Positions 31,124-40,039 are shown, numbered from the stretch's first letter. The stretch: DNA of 64,000 nt from an uncultured Verrucomicrobiales bacterium (GCA_937928545.1 CALGJQ010000012.1:1-64000); one strand, 5' to 3'. Numbers and translations are program-made. Notes: generated from the letters alone by a model not told the origin.

Positions 31124-34100
31124 TTATTTTTGGATCGCAGTATTTGGAGCGATTGTCATGAGGTATGCGGCGGCTTTGACTGGGGTTCCGAATTCTTGCT
31201 CCATAACTTTCGTCAGAGTATCTCTGGATTCGGCATTCAACATGCCATTGGCAAAGAGAAGGTTGAGGCGATCTGCATACTCTTCTTCTTTAACTTGAGT
31301 AGCCCCAGAGGCCACGGCCAATCTAAAATCGTCCTTGGTGAGGCCTTGTCCGACTTGGTTTTTGAATACCCATTCGTTGAAGATCGTGCTTGTTCCAGAA
31401 GAGATATTATCCAGCAATTGGAAGCTTGAACTGCCAAGAGGACGATACTGAATTTCATAGTCCACTCCACCCGACAAGTTTAGGGTCAAAATGTACTTAA
31501 ATTGGTCTTCAGCGAATCCAAAATCAACATAGACGGGGCCGCTTGAGGGATCATTGAACGCGGTTTGGTCTCTGCTATAATCGTTCTCAAATGGAGTTGC
31601 CTGCCCTTCATTGTCAGTGTGGAATCCATTGTTCGTGTATGAAGTGATCCGGTTAGGGACCGTAAGCGCAGTCACGGGTGAAAGGATCTGAAATGCTGGA
31701 CTTTCTAAGCCAGCATCTCGCAATATCCCCGGATGAGAGTAATCAGGCTCAAAGAAGTTGAACACACTTGGAGCATTGAAGGGTTCTTGCAACAAATCAT
31801 CTTTCGGGCGCGCATCCCACCATTGAAGGTTTGTATCGAATCTGTTCGTGTCTGTTGGATTTGCGTCGTAGGAATCGTTGCGGCCAGCGTCATAGAATCG
31901 AGCTAGTTGAGTGACCCTTAGCATGGGTTCCTTCAGTTTCCCCCAAGTTGGATCAATCAGGAAGCGGGTTCCCCGAGCTTCGGGGTCCAGCAAAACAGCT
32001 TTTACGGTAGCTCCTAGATCACCGGAAACTCCTGAGCCGTTATTAGCAAATACAGTTGCAACACGCGCCACATACTCCGGCGAAGGATTCGAGGTCACAA
32101 GGTGTTTGATTAATTGTTTGGCCATGAAGGGGGCCGTGTTTGGGTGACCCGTTAAGACGCGGATGAGTGTGTCTAGCTCAGACTGGAACGCAGCGTATAA
32201 AGCTGCTTGCGTGAGGGTATCGTTTATGGAGATGACGATCTTGAAATCGTCTGCCGTCAAACCTGTTCCGACCACATTTTTTCTAATACGCTGAGTTCTG
32301 GTTGTGGTTGTGGGAGGGCTCACTTGCACGAGGTCTGCAAACGGCTGATTGGGAGCAGGGCGGTATCTCACCATGTAGTCGTTTCCAGCTTCGACCGGCC
32401 ATGTCAGATGGTATTCGGTGCTTGTCTCCAAGAAGGTGAAATCTGCGGTGGATCCCTGAGAGAGCTCCATGTCGATATGGTGCTTGATTTGAAATTGGTC
32501 GATGGACAAAGACTCTCCTACTTCGAGCTTTGATAATGTTGTCGTTAAGGTCCCGTCACTAGTGGCTGAAACCTTGGTGGTTTCGACCCAGTATCCATTA
32601 GTTCCCATAAACATGGGCATGTAGGTTAGTCCCTCTTTCGCAGGCCAGCTCAAGGCATAGGAAGCATCATCTTCATTGAGAGTCATGCCACGAACCTTAA
32701 GGAAAGATTTTGGTTCCAGATCTTTCTCATTGATTTGCCAATCCATTTTTTGGATTGAGTAGGTCCGGTCTCGAAACTGTGACGTGGTGCCAAAGCCCGC
32801 TCCTGCGAGTTTGTATCCTGTGAAAATACGAGCAAGGGCCTTGATGTCCTCGTTGTCGTAGGACTCTTGGGCGACCCCGTTTTCGTCATGAATCATGGTG
32901 CCATCCATGTTGAGTTCGAAAAGTCCGATGGAGAAAAGTTGCATAATCTCGCGAGCATAGTTCTCGTCAGGAATGCGACCACTTGCAGGATCAGGTTTCC
33001 GATTGTTCAGGAAGGTGAGATAGGTGCCCATGAGAGGGTTTTGAGAAACCTCAGTTAGCAAATCGTCAAAGTTTCCAAAGCTATGTTCGATCAGACGGTC
33101 ATAGTAGTGAGCTAAGCCAAGGGTCGCGCGCTCTAGGGCGGTATCTTCAGCAGAAATCACCATGATTTGGCTGAGGGCCCAAGCGACACGCTGTCTAAGT
33201 TGGTCTTTGCCATTGATGGCATTTCTCATCCAAATGGCATCGACGTTGCTTGCGGGGAGCCACATGGATCCGAAGTTGTAACCATGGCGATCTCGGACTA
33301 CCCCAAGGCCAAAGGGGCCGTCGCCGCGATCGTAATCGGCTTCGTCAACGACCCATAGATCGTAGATATGGCTGATGTATGGAGATTGGTAGGAAGCTGG
33401 AAGAGCAAGCTGCTGATCGATCCACTTTTCGTAGCCATTTGCTCCGAGAGCTTGCAAAGCAGCAATATCACTCATTCGAGGACCAAAGGTGGTCTGAGTG
33501 AGGAAGCGGCTGGCATGTTCGTCTGAAGGAATGCCGGGTGAAGTTGTTCCAGAAAGGCCTCCGCTAGGGTTAGCTCCTGTGAGGAGGTTAGCGAGATGCT
33601 GAGTATCACCTCCATTGGCGGCAGAGCGCACACTAAAAGAGTCTGTAGAGCTAAAGCCTAGTAGCTCTTCAGCCCAATCAGCGATTCCGTCGTCGTCGGT
33701 GTCGATTTGACCGGCAACTTTAACACTGAAGAAATTCCCAGCACTCGCGGGGAGCGAAGACTTAGAGATTGTGCTGGAGAGAACGGCTCCAGTTCCGTTG
33801 ATCTGAGCGCCGACCAAGTTCCAAACTTGTCCGTCTGAGCTGTGTTGAACTTGGTAGCTAAGTCCTTCTTTAGATGGCCACTTGATGACGAAGGCATTCG
33901 CGGTCTCGGCCAGTGGAAGGCATTTAAAGCAATCAGTAGGGTCAGTAGGGTCAGTAAGAGCGAGGGCTTCAGCGGCATTGCTGAGTCCATCTCCATCTGT
34001 ATCATCACTTGAGCTAGAACCAGAAATTGCTGGGTATTGAGCCTCGAAGATATCATCGACTCCATTTGAGTTTACGTCGATAGCCTGAGCGGAGAAGGCG

Positions 34101-34138
34101 GAAAGGGTGAATGAAACGAGGGTGAATCGAAGGATCAT
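31124..34138 (-). CDS. DUF1800 protein with repeated beta insertions
   Basis: A 1004-aa exported protein (signal MILRFTLVSFTLSAFSAQA). Residues ~25-65 carry a calcium-type DxDxDGLSN repeat. The DUF1800 domain begins near 210 (RFLTQTTFGP), with DENYAREIMQLFSIGL at 391-406 and later QLIKHLVTSNPSPEYV. It is interrupted by two ~65-residue beta modules (~490-550 and ~570-635); a related copy sits at ~82-145 and another near 890-960. All four follow the pattern (Y/F)xLxWP..xGxxYxV, a fibronectin-like beta module. ATG 34138 is chosen for the signal peptide; the open frame extends to 34180. Confidence 0.92.
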   Translation of the reverse strand: MILRFTLVSFTLSAFSAQAIDVNSNGVDDIFEAQYPAISGSSSSDDTDGDGLSNAAEALALTDPTDPTDCFKCLPLAETANAFVIKWPSKEGLSYQVQHSSDGQVWNLVGAQINGTGAVLSSTISKSSLPASAGNFFSVKVAGQIDTDDDGIADWAEELLGFSSTDSFSVRSAANGGDTQHLANLLTGANPSGGLSGTTSPGIPSDEHASRFLTQTTFGPRMSDIAALQALGANGYEKWIDQQLALPASYQSPYISHIYDLWVVDEADYDRGDGPFGLGVVRDRHGYNFGSMWLPASNVDAIWMRNAINGKDQLRQRVAWALSQIMVISAEDTALERATLGLAHYYDRLIEHSFGNFDDLLTEVSQNPLMGTYLTFLNNRKPDPASGRIPDENYAREIMQLFSIGLFELNMDGTMIHDENGVAQESYDNEDIKALARIFTGYKLAGAGFGTTSQFRDRTYSIQKMDWQINEKDLEPKSFLKVRGMTLNEDDASYALSWPAKEGLTYMPMFMGTNGYWVETTKVSATSDGTLTTTLSKLEVGESLSIDQFQIKHHIDMELSQGSTADFTFLETSTEYHLTWPVEAGNDYMVRYRPAPNQPFADLVQVSPPTTTTRTQRIRKNVVGTGLTADDFKIVISINDTLTQAALYAAFQSELDTLIRVLTGHPNTAPFMAKQLIKHLVTSNPSPEYVARVATVFANNGSGVSGDLGATVKAVLLDPEARGTRFLIDPTWGKLKEPMLRVTQLARFYDAGRNDSYDANPTDTNRFDTNLQWWDARPKDDLLQEPFNAPSVFNFFEPDYSHPGILRDAGLESPAFQILSPVTALTVPNRITSYTNNGFHTDNEGQATPFENDYSRDQTAFNDPSSGPVYVDFGFAEDQFKYILTLNLSGGVDYEIQYRPLGSSSFQLLDNISSGTSTIFNEWVFKNQVGQGLTKDDFRLAVASGATQVKEEEYADRLNLLFANGMLNAESRDTLTKVMEQEFGTPVKAAAYLMTIAPNTAIQK

Positions 34139-34307
34139 GATTGGGAATGGGGTGGCTGGTGTTAAAGTAGCGAGAATCAAGGTGAGAGCTAATTATTTCT
34201 AATTTGGCATCACTGACTATATGGAGTGTTTAAAATATCGAGTGTCGATTTTATGGGAGTCGAAATCGACCTACGGTAAAAAAAATGATTGTGTGGTGAC
34301 GAGGTCT

Positions 34308-34859
34308 TTACTCTGGAAGGGGATTCGCATCCTCTCCACTTGTAAGGTCATCGGGAGTCCACATTTTTTTGTCGAGGCCCGCTGAGCGAATCCCGACTCG
34401 ATTTGCATCGATTCCGTGAAAATAAAGAGCTGTGCCCCAACGATCAACTAGTTCACGTTTTTCATTGAGCCATTGGGATTCTGGCGAAAGTAGGCGCGTT
34501 CGATAGGGATTATTCCCCATCAGCGCTGCTGTGAGTTCACGATTTTCGCCGAGAGGAAGTGTATCGGGGGTTTTGACGAGAGAAACGAAAGACCGGAGCA
34601 TATCAGCGACTTCTTCGATATCGTTCCTAGGTCGCTCTGTTTCGGCTCCGTATTTGGTCATGAATTGACCAGAAAAGTCGTCTTTGATTGCCTCGTTGTT
34701 TTTTGACAGACCTTCAGAGCTGTTCGAAACGGGCGCTTGATCCTCAACTTTTTGAGTTTCGTCAGGTTCAGGGGATGAGGAAGTAGGATCTTTCTCAGTG
34801 TTGAACCAGTAAAGAGCCCCAGCCAGAAGAAGAACGAGAATTGGGCCAATCTTTTTCAT
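34308..34859 (-). CDS. Pseudopilin-like (GspG-C-like) protein
   Basis: A 183-aa protein with an N-terminal hydrophobic anchor (MKKIGPILVLLLAGALYWF), a polar disordered stretch (~25-60) and a C-terminal globular part with ELTAALMGNNPYRTRLL, ELVDRWGTALYFHG and VGIRSAGLDKKMWTPDDL. The DxWGxxxxF...RSxGxDxxxxxxDD order resembles the C-terminal half of type II secretion pseudopilins (GspG), where this region binds calcium (family knowledge). The pilin-type methylation site and cleavage motif are missing. A homolog with the same order follows the second DUF1501 gene (51262), so the link to DUF1800/DUF1501 is conserved. It probably precedes them in one transcript (169-base gap). Confidence 0.7.
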   Translation of the reverse strand: MKKIGPILVLLLAGALYWFNTEKDPTSSSPEPDETQKVEDQAPVSNSSEGLSKNNEAIKDDFSGQFMTKYGAETERPRNDIEEVADMLRSFVSLVKTPDTLPLGENRELTAALMGNNPYRTRLLSPESQWLNEKRELVDRWGTALYFHGIDANRVGIRSAGLDKKMWTPDDLTSGEDANPLPE

Positions 34860-34885
34860 GATAACGTCCTTTGCTGGGTGCTAAA

Positions 34886-35491
34886 CTATCGGCGGCGCAG
34901 CCCACAGAGCGCAATTGCCGCTAGGCCAGCGAGTAAAGAAGTGCTGGGCTCTGGGATGGTGTTTGCAACCTCGAACTGGAGTTTGTAGGTAGACGCTGGT
35001 CCGGTTTCGTTGAGCCATCCAGCGTAGGAACCCTCAGTCAGGGTCGCTGCACCAAAAAATGGGGCGATGCTGGGAGCTGAAGCAAAGGTAATGACAGGGA
35101 GAACATCTGAACCAATAGCACCGGAACTTAAGATACTAAATCCAATGGGCCCTGGGGCAGTACTCGGATCGTTGGATGGTGCTGAGCTTAGGGTATTGCC
35201 CGGTTGCATGAGGAGGTAGCTTCCTGACCTCCCCCCTGCAAACTCAAGAATGCGAATTGCCGTGACTTCTAGTCCTTGAGGGACAATGAGTCTGAACATG
35301 TCGAGATCGTTAGTGCCGCCGCTAAGAGCACCCGTGAGGATATTGTTGCCAGCATCGACGACCAAAGAAGTGGGGTTGAGGTAGTCGTTAGAGATATCAC
35401 CTAAAAAGGCTTCATCATAGTTGAAGGGGGCGGCAGTCGCGGAGCTCGCGATTGTGATAATGCAGAAAGTAGAGGAGGTAAGGGCGCTCAT
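34886..35491 (-). CDS. PEP-CTERM secreted protein
   Basis: A 201-aa protein with a signal peptide (MSALTSSTFCIITIASSATA), a beta-rich body (DISNDYLNPTSLVVDAGNNI, GTNDLDMFRLIVPQGLEVT, GGRSGSYLLMQPGN) and the tail IPEPSTSLLAGLAAIALCGLRRR. No close paralog lies in this window. The body suggests a calcium-binding or adhesive beta-propeller fragment, but nothing is recognised. It ends 26 bases before the pseudopilin-like start and may be the first gene of that transcript. Confidence 0.82.
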   Translation of the reverse strand: MSALTSSTFCIITIASSATAAPFNYDEAFLGDISNDYLNPTSLVVDAGNNILTGALSGGTNDLDMFRLIVPQGLEVTAIRILEFAGGRSGSYLLMQPGNTLSSAPSNDPSTAPGPIGFSILSSGAIGSDVLPVITFASAPSIAPFFGAATLTEGSYAGWLNETGPASTYKLQFEVANTIPEPSTSLLAGLAAIALCGLRRR

Positions 35492-35705
35492 AGCAAGGTT
35501 AGGAAAGGTTAATTAAGCCTAACAATCAAGGCTTTTTAATGTCAATTTGTAAGTGGGAGAGAGGGGGGCATAAAAGGTGTTTCATGAGTAAAGCTTACAC
35601 CTCCCTCGGAGGGTCACGTGATAAGGTGAAAAATGAGAATCGGTCGAGTCATTTTTTTCTGTTTCTCTTTGCCTTTTCTTCAGAAGTCCGTAGGAAAGAA
35701 GCGCC

Positions 35706-36461
35706 ATGAAGTGTATGAAGATATTCACAGCTCTCTTATTTTTCGTGAGCCTGATGTCTCAATCCGGGATGGCCCAAGGTGAGGAATACACCGAGCTCGT
35801 TGAGCGCCCCGCGAACCATGTTTGGGATCGCGATAACCTTTTCCGAAATAGTCCTGAAATCTTACTTGATCTCTCCAAGACCATGAAAGATCTCCAAAAG
35901 GAGTATGGAATGGACCTATATTTGGTGATCTATTCCTCTTTGATTGGTGAGAAGCCAGGTCCTTTTTTACAACGATGCCACGATGCTTGGCTGGGTAAAA
36001 ATAGCGACGGTTTGGTCGTGGTTTTAAGCTTTAACGAAGGGATGGCTGGAGAAATAGGTCGTTCAAATGAACTTTATGATGGTCATTTTATCGAGCAAGG
36101 TTTGTTGCCTCGGATTAGTTATCTGAAAATCCAGCAAATCGTGATGAATTCTATCGCTGAGGTTCAAAAGGAAAATGTTGAGGTGGAGAAGGTGCGAGTT
36201 TTCATCGACTTTCTAACCCAGAAGCTCAAAGGAAACTTGGAAAGTAAAGCAGAGGCAGATGCGAGCCGAGAGAGTTACCACTTTATGGGATGGATGGCTC
36301 TAGCTCTGATCCTTTGCGGGGTTGTGATGGCCTTCTTGTCGAGACTGATGGGGGCGGTGGATCGCAAATCGAAGAAGTTCTATCATTTCCCAGACTTTAC
36401 GGTTCCTCAGAGGCTAAGAGCGCCGAATGGTGGTGGGAAGATCGGCGTGGTGGATTTTTAG
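35706..36461 (+). CDS. TPM-domain membrane protein
   Basis: A 251-aa protein with a signal peptide (to ~24), then a TPM (DUF477)-like domain (~40-165): DRDNLFRNSPEILLDLS, LQKEYGMDLYLVIYSSL, WLGKNSDGLVVVLSFNEG, EIGRSNEL. A TM segment follows at ~194-214, and the chain ends with a short basic cytoplasmic region. TPM domains occur in YgcG/TLP18.3-type proteins and some have phosphatase activity or act in membrane-protein quality control. Here the catalytic DGVL-type motif appears as SDGLVVVLS. ATG 35706 has an AGGAAAG Shine-Dalgarno site at suitable distance, one of the few in this window. Confidence 0.75.
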   Translation: MKCMKIFTALLFFVSLMSQSGMAQGEEYTELVERPANHVWDRDNLFRNSPEILLDLSKTMKDLQKEYGMDLYLVIYSSLIGEKPGPFLQRCHDAWLGKNSDGLVVVLSFNEGMAGEIGRSNELYDGHFIEQGLLPRISYLKIQQIVMNSIAEVQKENVEVEKVRVFIDFLTQKLKGNLESKAEADASRESYHFMGWMALALILCGVVMAFLSRLMGAVDRKSKKFYHFPDFTVPQRLRAPNGGGKIGVVDF

Positions 36462-36569
36462 GGTGGTTTTGTAGAGATGGGCGAGGCTTTGGCCCTCGAT
36501 GATTAGGCGATCCGATTTGGAATTTTTCTTCATTCTTGGTCGATCGTAGGTGGCCCGCTACAAAGAGAG

Positions 36570-37364
36570 ATGTTCAAAATTGAAGGCCTTCCGGCCCCGC
36601 TTCATCCATATGCGAAAGGGGCGATTGGGATGAAGGAGGTGGATGGGGGACTTCGGTCATCGACTGGTGGCTTGCCTCCCGAAGGTTTGAAGTTTGCGTG
36701 GCCGGAGTATGACGGCCGGTCGCTGACTCTTCTTGCGACGCTGTATTTGGCGGAGATCCCGTTTCTCCACGATTGGCTTCCTCGAGATGGAGTCCTGCTC
36801 TTCTTCTACGATTTTGAGAGTGTACCGTGGGGAGATGATGTTTTTGAGGCGGAAGGATGGAGGGTCTTGTGGACTGCCGATACCGTAGCGGGGGATGCCA
36901 CGGTTTCCGAGAGGCCTGAAAATTTGAAGGAGGGATTTGTGATGAAAGCCCGACCGCTCAGCTTTGAGGAAGGGGTGACTCTTCCTTTTGAAGATCACCC
37001 CTTGTTTGAGGAAGTGGGATTGTCCGATGAGCTGATGGAGGAATTAGAAGAGTCCGCCGAAGATGATGAATCCTGTGGGCATATCGGAGGGTATTCGGGG
37101 GCTGCTGAGGGAGCCTTGTATGCCTTCAGATGCCGCCAACAGATCATGGGAGAAAATCCGATGCTGGCTTACGAGGCGAACCTGGAAGAAATCCAAGAAG
37201 CTGAGAAAGAGATGTGCTTACTCTTCGAATACGAAATGGAGGAGCGGGAAGAAGACGAAGCTCCGGAAATTTTTGGGAGTCGGAATCTCTCCTTCTGGGC
37301 CTTCAAAGCGGATGTGAAGCAGCAGGATTTCTCGAAAGTCTGGCTGAGGCTGGAGCGGGATTAG
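36570..37364 (+). CDS. DUF1963 (YwqG-like) protein
   Basis: A 264-aa cytoplasmic protein. Recognisable DUF1963 segments: LTLLATLYLAEIPFLHDWLPRDGVLLFFYD near the middle-N half, an acidic core, CGHIGGYSGAAEG and a Met/Glu-rich C-terminal half (CLLFEYEMEEREEDEAPEIF...LSFWAFKADVKQQDFSKVWL). The family is of unknown function, often linked to nucleic-acid or toxin-immunity loci. Its TAG stop overlaps the GTG start of the following split micro-ORF by one base (37364). Confidence 0.75.
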   Translation: MFKIEGLPAPLHPYAKGAIGMKEVDGGLRSSTGGLPPEGLKFAWPEYDGRSLTLLATLYLAEIPFLHDWLPRDGVLLFFYDFESVPWGDDVFEAEGWRVLWTADTVAGDATVSERPENLKEGFVMKARPLSFEEGVTLPFEDHPLFEEVGLSDELMEELEESAEDDESCGHIGGYSGAAEGALYAFRCRQQIMGENPMLAYEANLEEIQEAEKEMCLLFEYEMEEREEDEAPEIFGSRNLSFWAFKADVKQQDFSKVWLRLERD

Positions 37365-37546
37365 TGAAGATAGTGAACCCTGCACGATTTGGGCTCCCAG
37401 AGCGATTGGCTGGAATGATGGCAGGCGGAGCGGGATATCCCCTGGGGCAAAGCGAGTGAATCGTAAGGAATGAAACAAAAGTGGCGCGGAATGATCCCTG
37501 TCCCTGCGGGAGCGGGAAGAAGTTTAAGAAGTGCTGCGCGAATTGA
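37364..37546 (+). pseudogene. SEC-C micro-ORF interrupted by an in-frame TGA
   Basis: One reading frame runs from GTG 37364 (or GTG 37373) to TGA 37544-37546 with a single in-frame TGA at 37457-37459. Before it: MKIVNPARFGLPERLAGMM...PLGQSE (31 aa). After it: IVRNETKVARNDPCPCGSG... ending KFKKCCAN, a SEC-C zinc motif (C-P-C...K-x-C-C) together with the usual KVxRNDPC linker. The second half alone could also be read from GTG 37481 (21 aa), with AAGGA at 37465-37469. SEC-C normally sits at the C-terminus of SecA and other proteins. Reading it as a nonsense-interrupted small gene, a UGA-read-through protein, or a free SEC-C micropeptide are all open. Confidence 0.6.
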
Positions 37547-37558
37547 TACTTCTAGGAA

Positions 37559-39092
37559 TCAGGGAGTGGCAATGTGGAGTCGATAGAAGCGATTGGTGTC
37601 GGGCATGGGGTAGCTTCGGGTGATATCGCTTCCGGTGCCAGAGAGGGATTCGACCATGGTCCAACTGTTTTCAGCGAGATCAAGACTGGTGAAAATTTGA
37701 TATTCGTTACCAGTCTCGGTCTCGAAACTCAGGGTGACTTGGGATGGGTCGCCGGAAACTTTGAGGAGACCTTCGGCGATCTCGGAGAGTTGAACGAGGG
37801 AGAGGTCATCGAAATACATCGAGCCGGGGTCCCAGAGGATTTGGCGGTAGACGATTTGGTAGCGGACGGTCGTGGTGCCGGCTGGGGCGATCATTTCTGG
37901 GGAGTTGCCGAGGAGGGCGAAGGTGCTGGGGTCATATTGATGGGTGACTTGGAGGTCGATCCATTGGTTGGGAGTGAAGGCGCCGCCCTCGAGAATTTGA
38001 GAGCGGTAGAGGCCAATGACGCCGTCCGTTGAATCGCGGAAGCTGACTTCGATCCATGATTCGGCATCGCCTGACATGAGGTCTTGCGGGTGACTGAGAG
38101 CCCATCCGCTAGCGGTCCATCGTGAGCCTGGACTCGCGGGGCGGTCTTGGTAGAAGCCGTTGTAGTTTTCCTCTCCGCTGTAGTCGCCGAAGACCTTGGC
38201 GACGTAGTTTCCGGAATGGGTTTGCACGGGGTCGCCGCCGCCGTTTCCGCCGTTCCAATAGGTATTGTTACCGGATTCGATGAAGACGCCAGGTTCATTC
38301 GCTCCTCCGGGTGGGGAGAAGGCGGTCCATGAGCTCAGGGAGTTGAGTTCGAGGCCGCCGTTTTCGAGTTGCTCAGGGTTGAGGGTGATGGGGCTTGTCT
38401 CCTCGTAGACCCGGACGTAGTCGACGAGCATCTGTTTCGGGAAGCTGACGCTGCCGCCAACGGGTCCGCCGAAGTTCCCGCCCACCGCGACGTTGAGGAT
38501 CATGAAGAAGGGGTGGTCGAAGGGAAAGTCGTTGGGAGCGACATCGGAGGGATTGGCGCTGTGGTAGTGGATGTCATCGACATACCAGCGGATTTCGTTG
38601 GGCTCCCATTCGACGACGTAGGTGTGGTAGTCGTTGGCGACGGCTTGGCCGAAGTTGTGGATGCTGCCGAAGCTATCGCCTCCGGAGTAGCCGGGCCCGT
38701 GGATGGTGCCAAAGATTTCGTTCGGGAGGCGGCCGACGAATTCCATGATGTCGATCTCACCGCAGGCGGGCCTCGAAGCGTCCATAGGCTTGTACAAATT
38801 TCCCCTGCGTTTTGAGGCGGGCCGAGGTGTAGCCGTAGCCTCCGAGGTTTTCTTCACGGACCTCGATGATGAGTTCACCGTTTTCAATGCGCGCGTTGTT
38901 GGTGCTATTGGTGTAGTATTGAAGTTCGCTATTTCCCCAACCGCCGCCGCCGAGGTCGTAGGTCCATTTTGAGGAATCTGGAGCGGTGCTGTCGGCTTGA
39001 GTAAATTCGTCGGACCAAGTGAGGGTCCAGCCGGGAAGAGCTTGAGAATAAAGGGTGGCCGGAAAGAGGACCGCGATGATGAGGGCTTTCAT
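37559..39092 (-). pseudogene. GH16 glucanase broken by an internal deletion
   Basis: The first frame (38760-39092) encodes a signal peptide and the GH16 start (WTLTWSDEFTQADSTAPDSSKW, LQYYTNSTNNARIENGELIIEVREE, GYTSARLKTQGKF, AYGRFEARL) and stops at TGA right after EARLR. The second frame (from codon 38762-38764) resumes at CGEIDIMEFVG, which holds the catalytic ExDxxE, and runs to 37559 through the rest of the GH16 domain, a carbohydrate-binding-like module and a C-terminal beta domain. The segment between EARL(K) and CGEID, usually ~25 residues with a GQG(L/I)WPAFWM-type motif, is missing and the frame is shifted. So it is a deletion with frame change, or a sequencing error; as given, no active enzyme is made. 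Confidence 0.85.
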
Positions 39093-39198
39093 GGGGGGAG
39101 GCTAAGATCGCCGCAACGAGAAAGGAGGGCAATGAGAAATGAGCAATATTCATCAATTCTTCCTTTCAAATAGAGCGTGGTCAGACTATGGTCATTTC

Positions 39199-39426
39199 AT
39201 GGAAGTGACGGTCACTCAGTTTAAAGCAAAGTGCTTGGGCATTATTGAGAAGGTGCAGCGTGAAAAGCAGCGGGTGATTATTAGTCGTCATGGTAAACCT
39301 GCAGCTGAGTTGATCCCGATCCAGAACGCGCAATCCGGCACTTTCTTTGGGAGAGCTCAAAAAACGACGACGATCAAAGGGGATCTGTTTACCAGTGAGG
39401 AGACGTGGGATGCCGAAGCTGAGTAA
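39199..39426 (+). CDS. Phd/YefM-type antitoxin
   Basis: A 75-aa protein: MEVTVTQFKAKCLGIIEKVQREKQRVIISRHGKPAAELIP is the DNA-binding Phd/YefM fold. The C-terminal part is acidic and Thr-rich (ETWDAEAE), to fold on the toxin. The start ATG 39199 is chosen because the longer open frame from 39139 adds a non-homologous leader and lies over TGGTCA repeats (39179-39184, 39189-39194) that may be the operator. It overlaps the toxin gene by 17 bases, so the pair is co-translated. Confidence 0.88.
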   Translation: MEVTVTQFKAKCLGIIEKVQREKQRVIISRHGKPAAELIPIQNAQSGTFFGRAQKTTTIKGDLFTSEETWDAEAE

Positions 39427-39817
39427 CCTCGTCGCGGCGGTGCTGGATACGCACGTGTGGGTGTGGGCTGCCGCAGGGGATGTCCGCGCGAATGCGCTGA
39501 AGGAATTTCGCGGAGCGGCGATTGTTTCCGCGATTTCTACTTGGGAGGTCTCGATGCTGGAGATGAAAAATCGGCTCGAACTCCAACCTGATGCGGAGAG
39601 CTGGTTTCAGCAAAATTTGGCCTCGCCCGTTTCTCTAGAACCACTGAGCCCGGAAATCTCTCTCGTAAGTTGCCAGCTCCCTGATTTTCATGGAGACCCC
39701 GCCGACCGAATGATCGTCGCCACCGCGATGGTTTTAGGTCTCCCGCTGATCACGGCTGATTCAAAGATCATCGCATGGAATGAGGAGCATCGAATGCTTC
39801 AAGTGATTGATCTTTGA
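39410..39817 (+). CDS. PIN-domain toxin (Sll0205-like)
   Basis: A 135-aa PIN-domain protein. Motifs: LDTHVWVWAA with D13, IVSAISTWEVSMLEMKNRLEL with the Glu after STW, DPADRMIVATAMVLGLPLITADSKI with the paired aspartates. This is the Sll0205-like VapC subgroup that normally pairs with Phd-type antitoxins (family knowledge). It is an RNase toxin held in check by the upstream antitoxin; its start ATG 39410 lies inside the antitoxin gene. It sits next to a degraded GH16 gene and the orphan AT-rich patch, so the locus looks like an accessory insertion point. Confidence 0.88.
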   Translation: MPKLSNLVAAVLDTHVWVWAAAGDVRANALKEFRGAAIVSAISTWEVSMLEMKNRLELQPDAESWFQQNLASPVSLEPLSPEISLVSCQLPDFHGDPADRMIVATAMVLGLPLITADSKIIAWNEEHRMLQVIDL

Positions 39818-39971
39818 TAGAGATGCTCGCGGCATACCCTAGGGCAGGCTTTTAAAAGCTCTCGTTTTTTTAAAAATTAAAGGCCTTGCCCCCATATAAA
39901 AGGCTTGAAAAATTACTGAGCACGGGTAAGAGGGTGCAGAGAGAACCTATCTGGATTGAATATTTTTCATG

Positions 39972-39987
39972 TTGAAAGCGTTTTCAA
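39972..39987. promoter_or_regulatory. cre-like LacI-family operator
   Basis: ttgaaagcgttttcaa is a near-palindrome whose centre TGAAAGCGTTTTCA fits the catabolite-response (LacI/GalR-type) operator pattern TGWAANCGNTNWCA. It lies 53 bases before the ATG of the small gene at 40040. Confidence 0.45.
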
Positions 39988-40039
39988 TGGTAATTCGTCA
40001 GGTTCTTTCCATAATTCTTGTATCAAAGAAAAATCGATC

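Noticed and set aside
38765-38887. N-terminal 41 residues of the longer GH16 frame
   Set aside because: Ser/Arg/Pro-rich out-of-frame translation of the first half of the gene; the true protein resumes at CGEIDIMEF.
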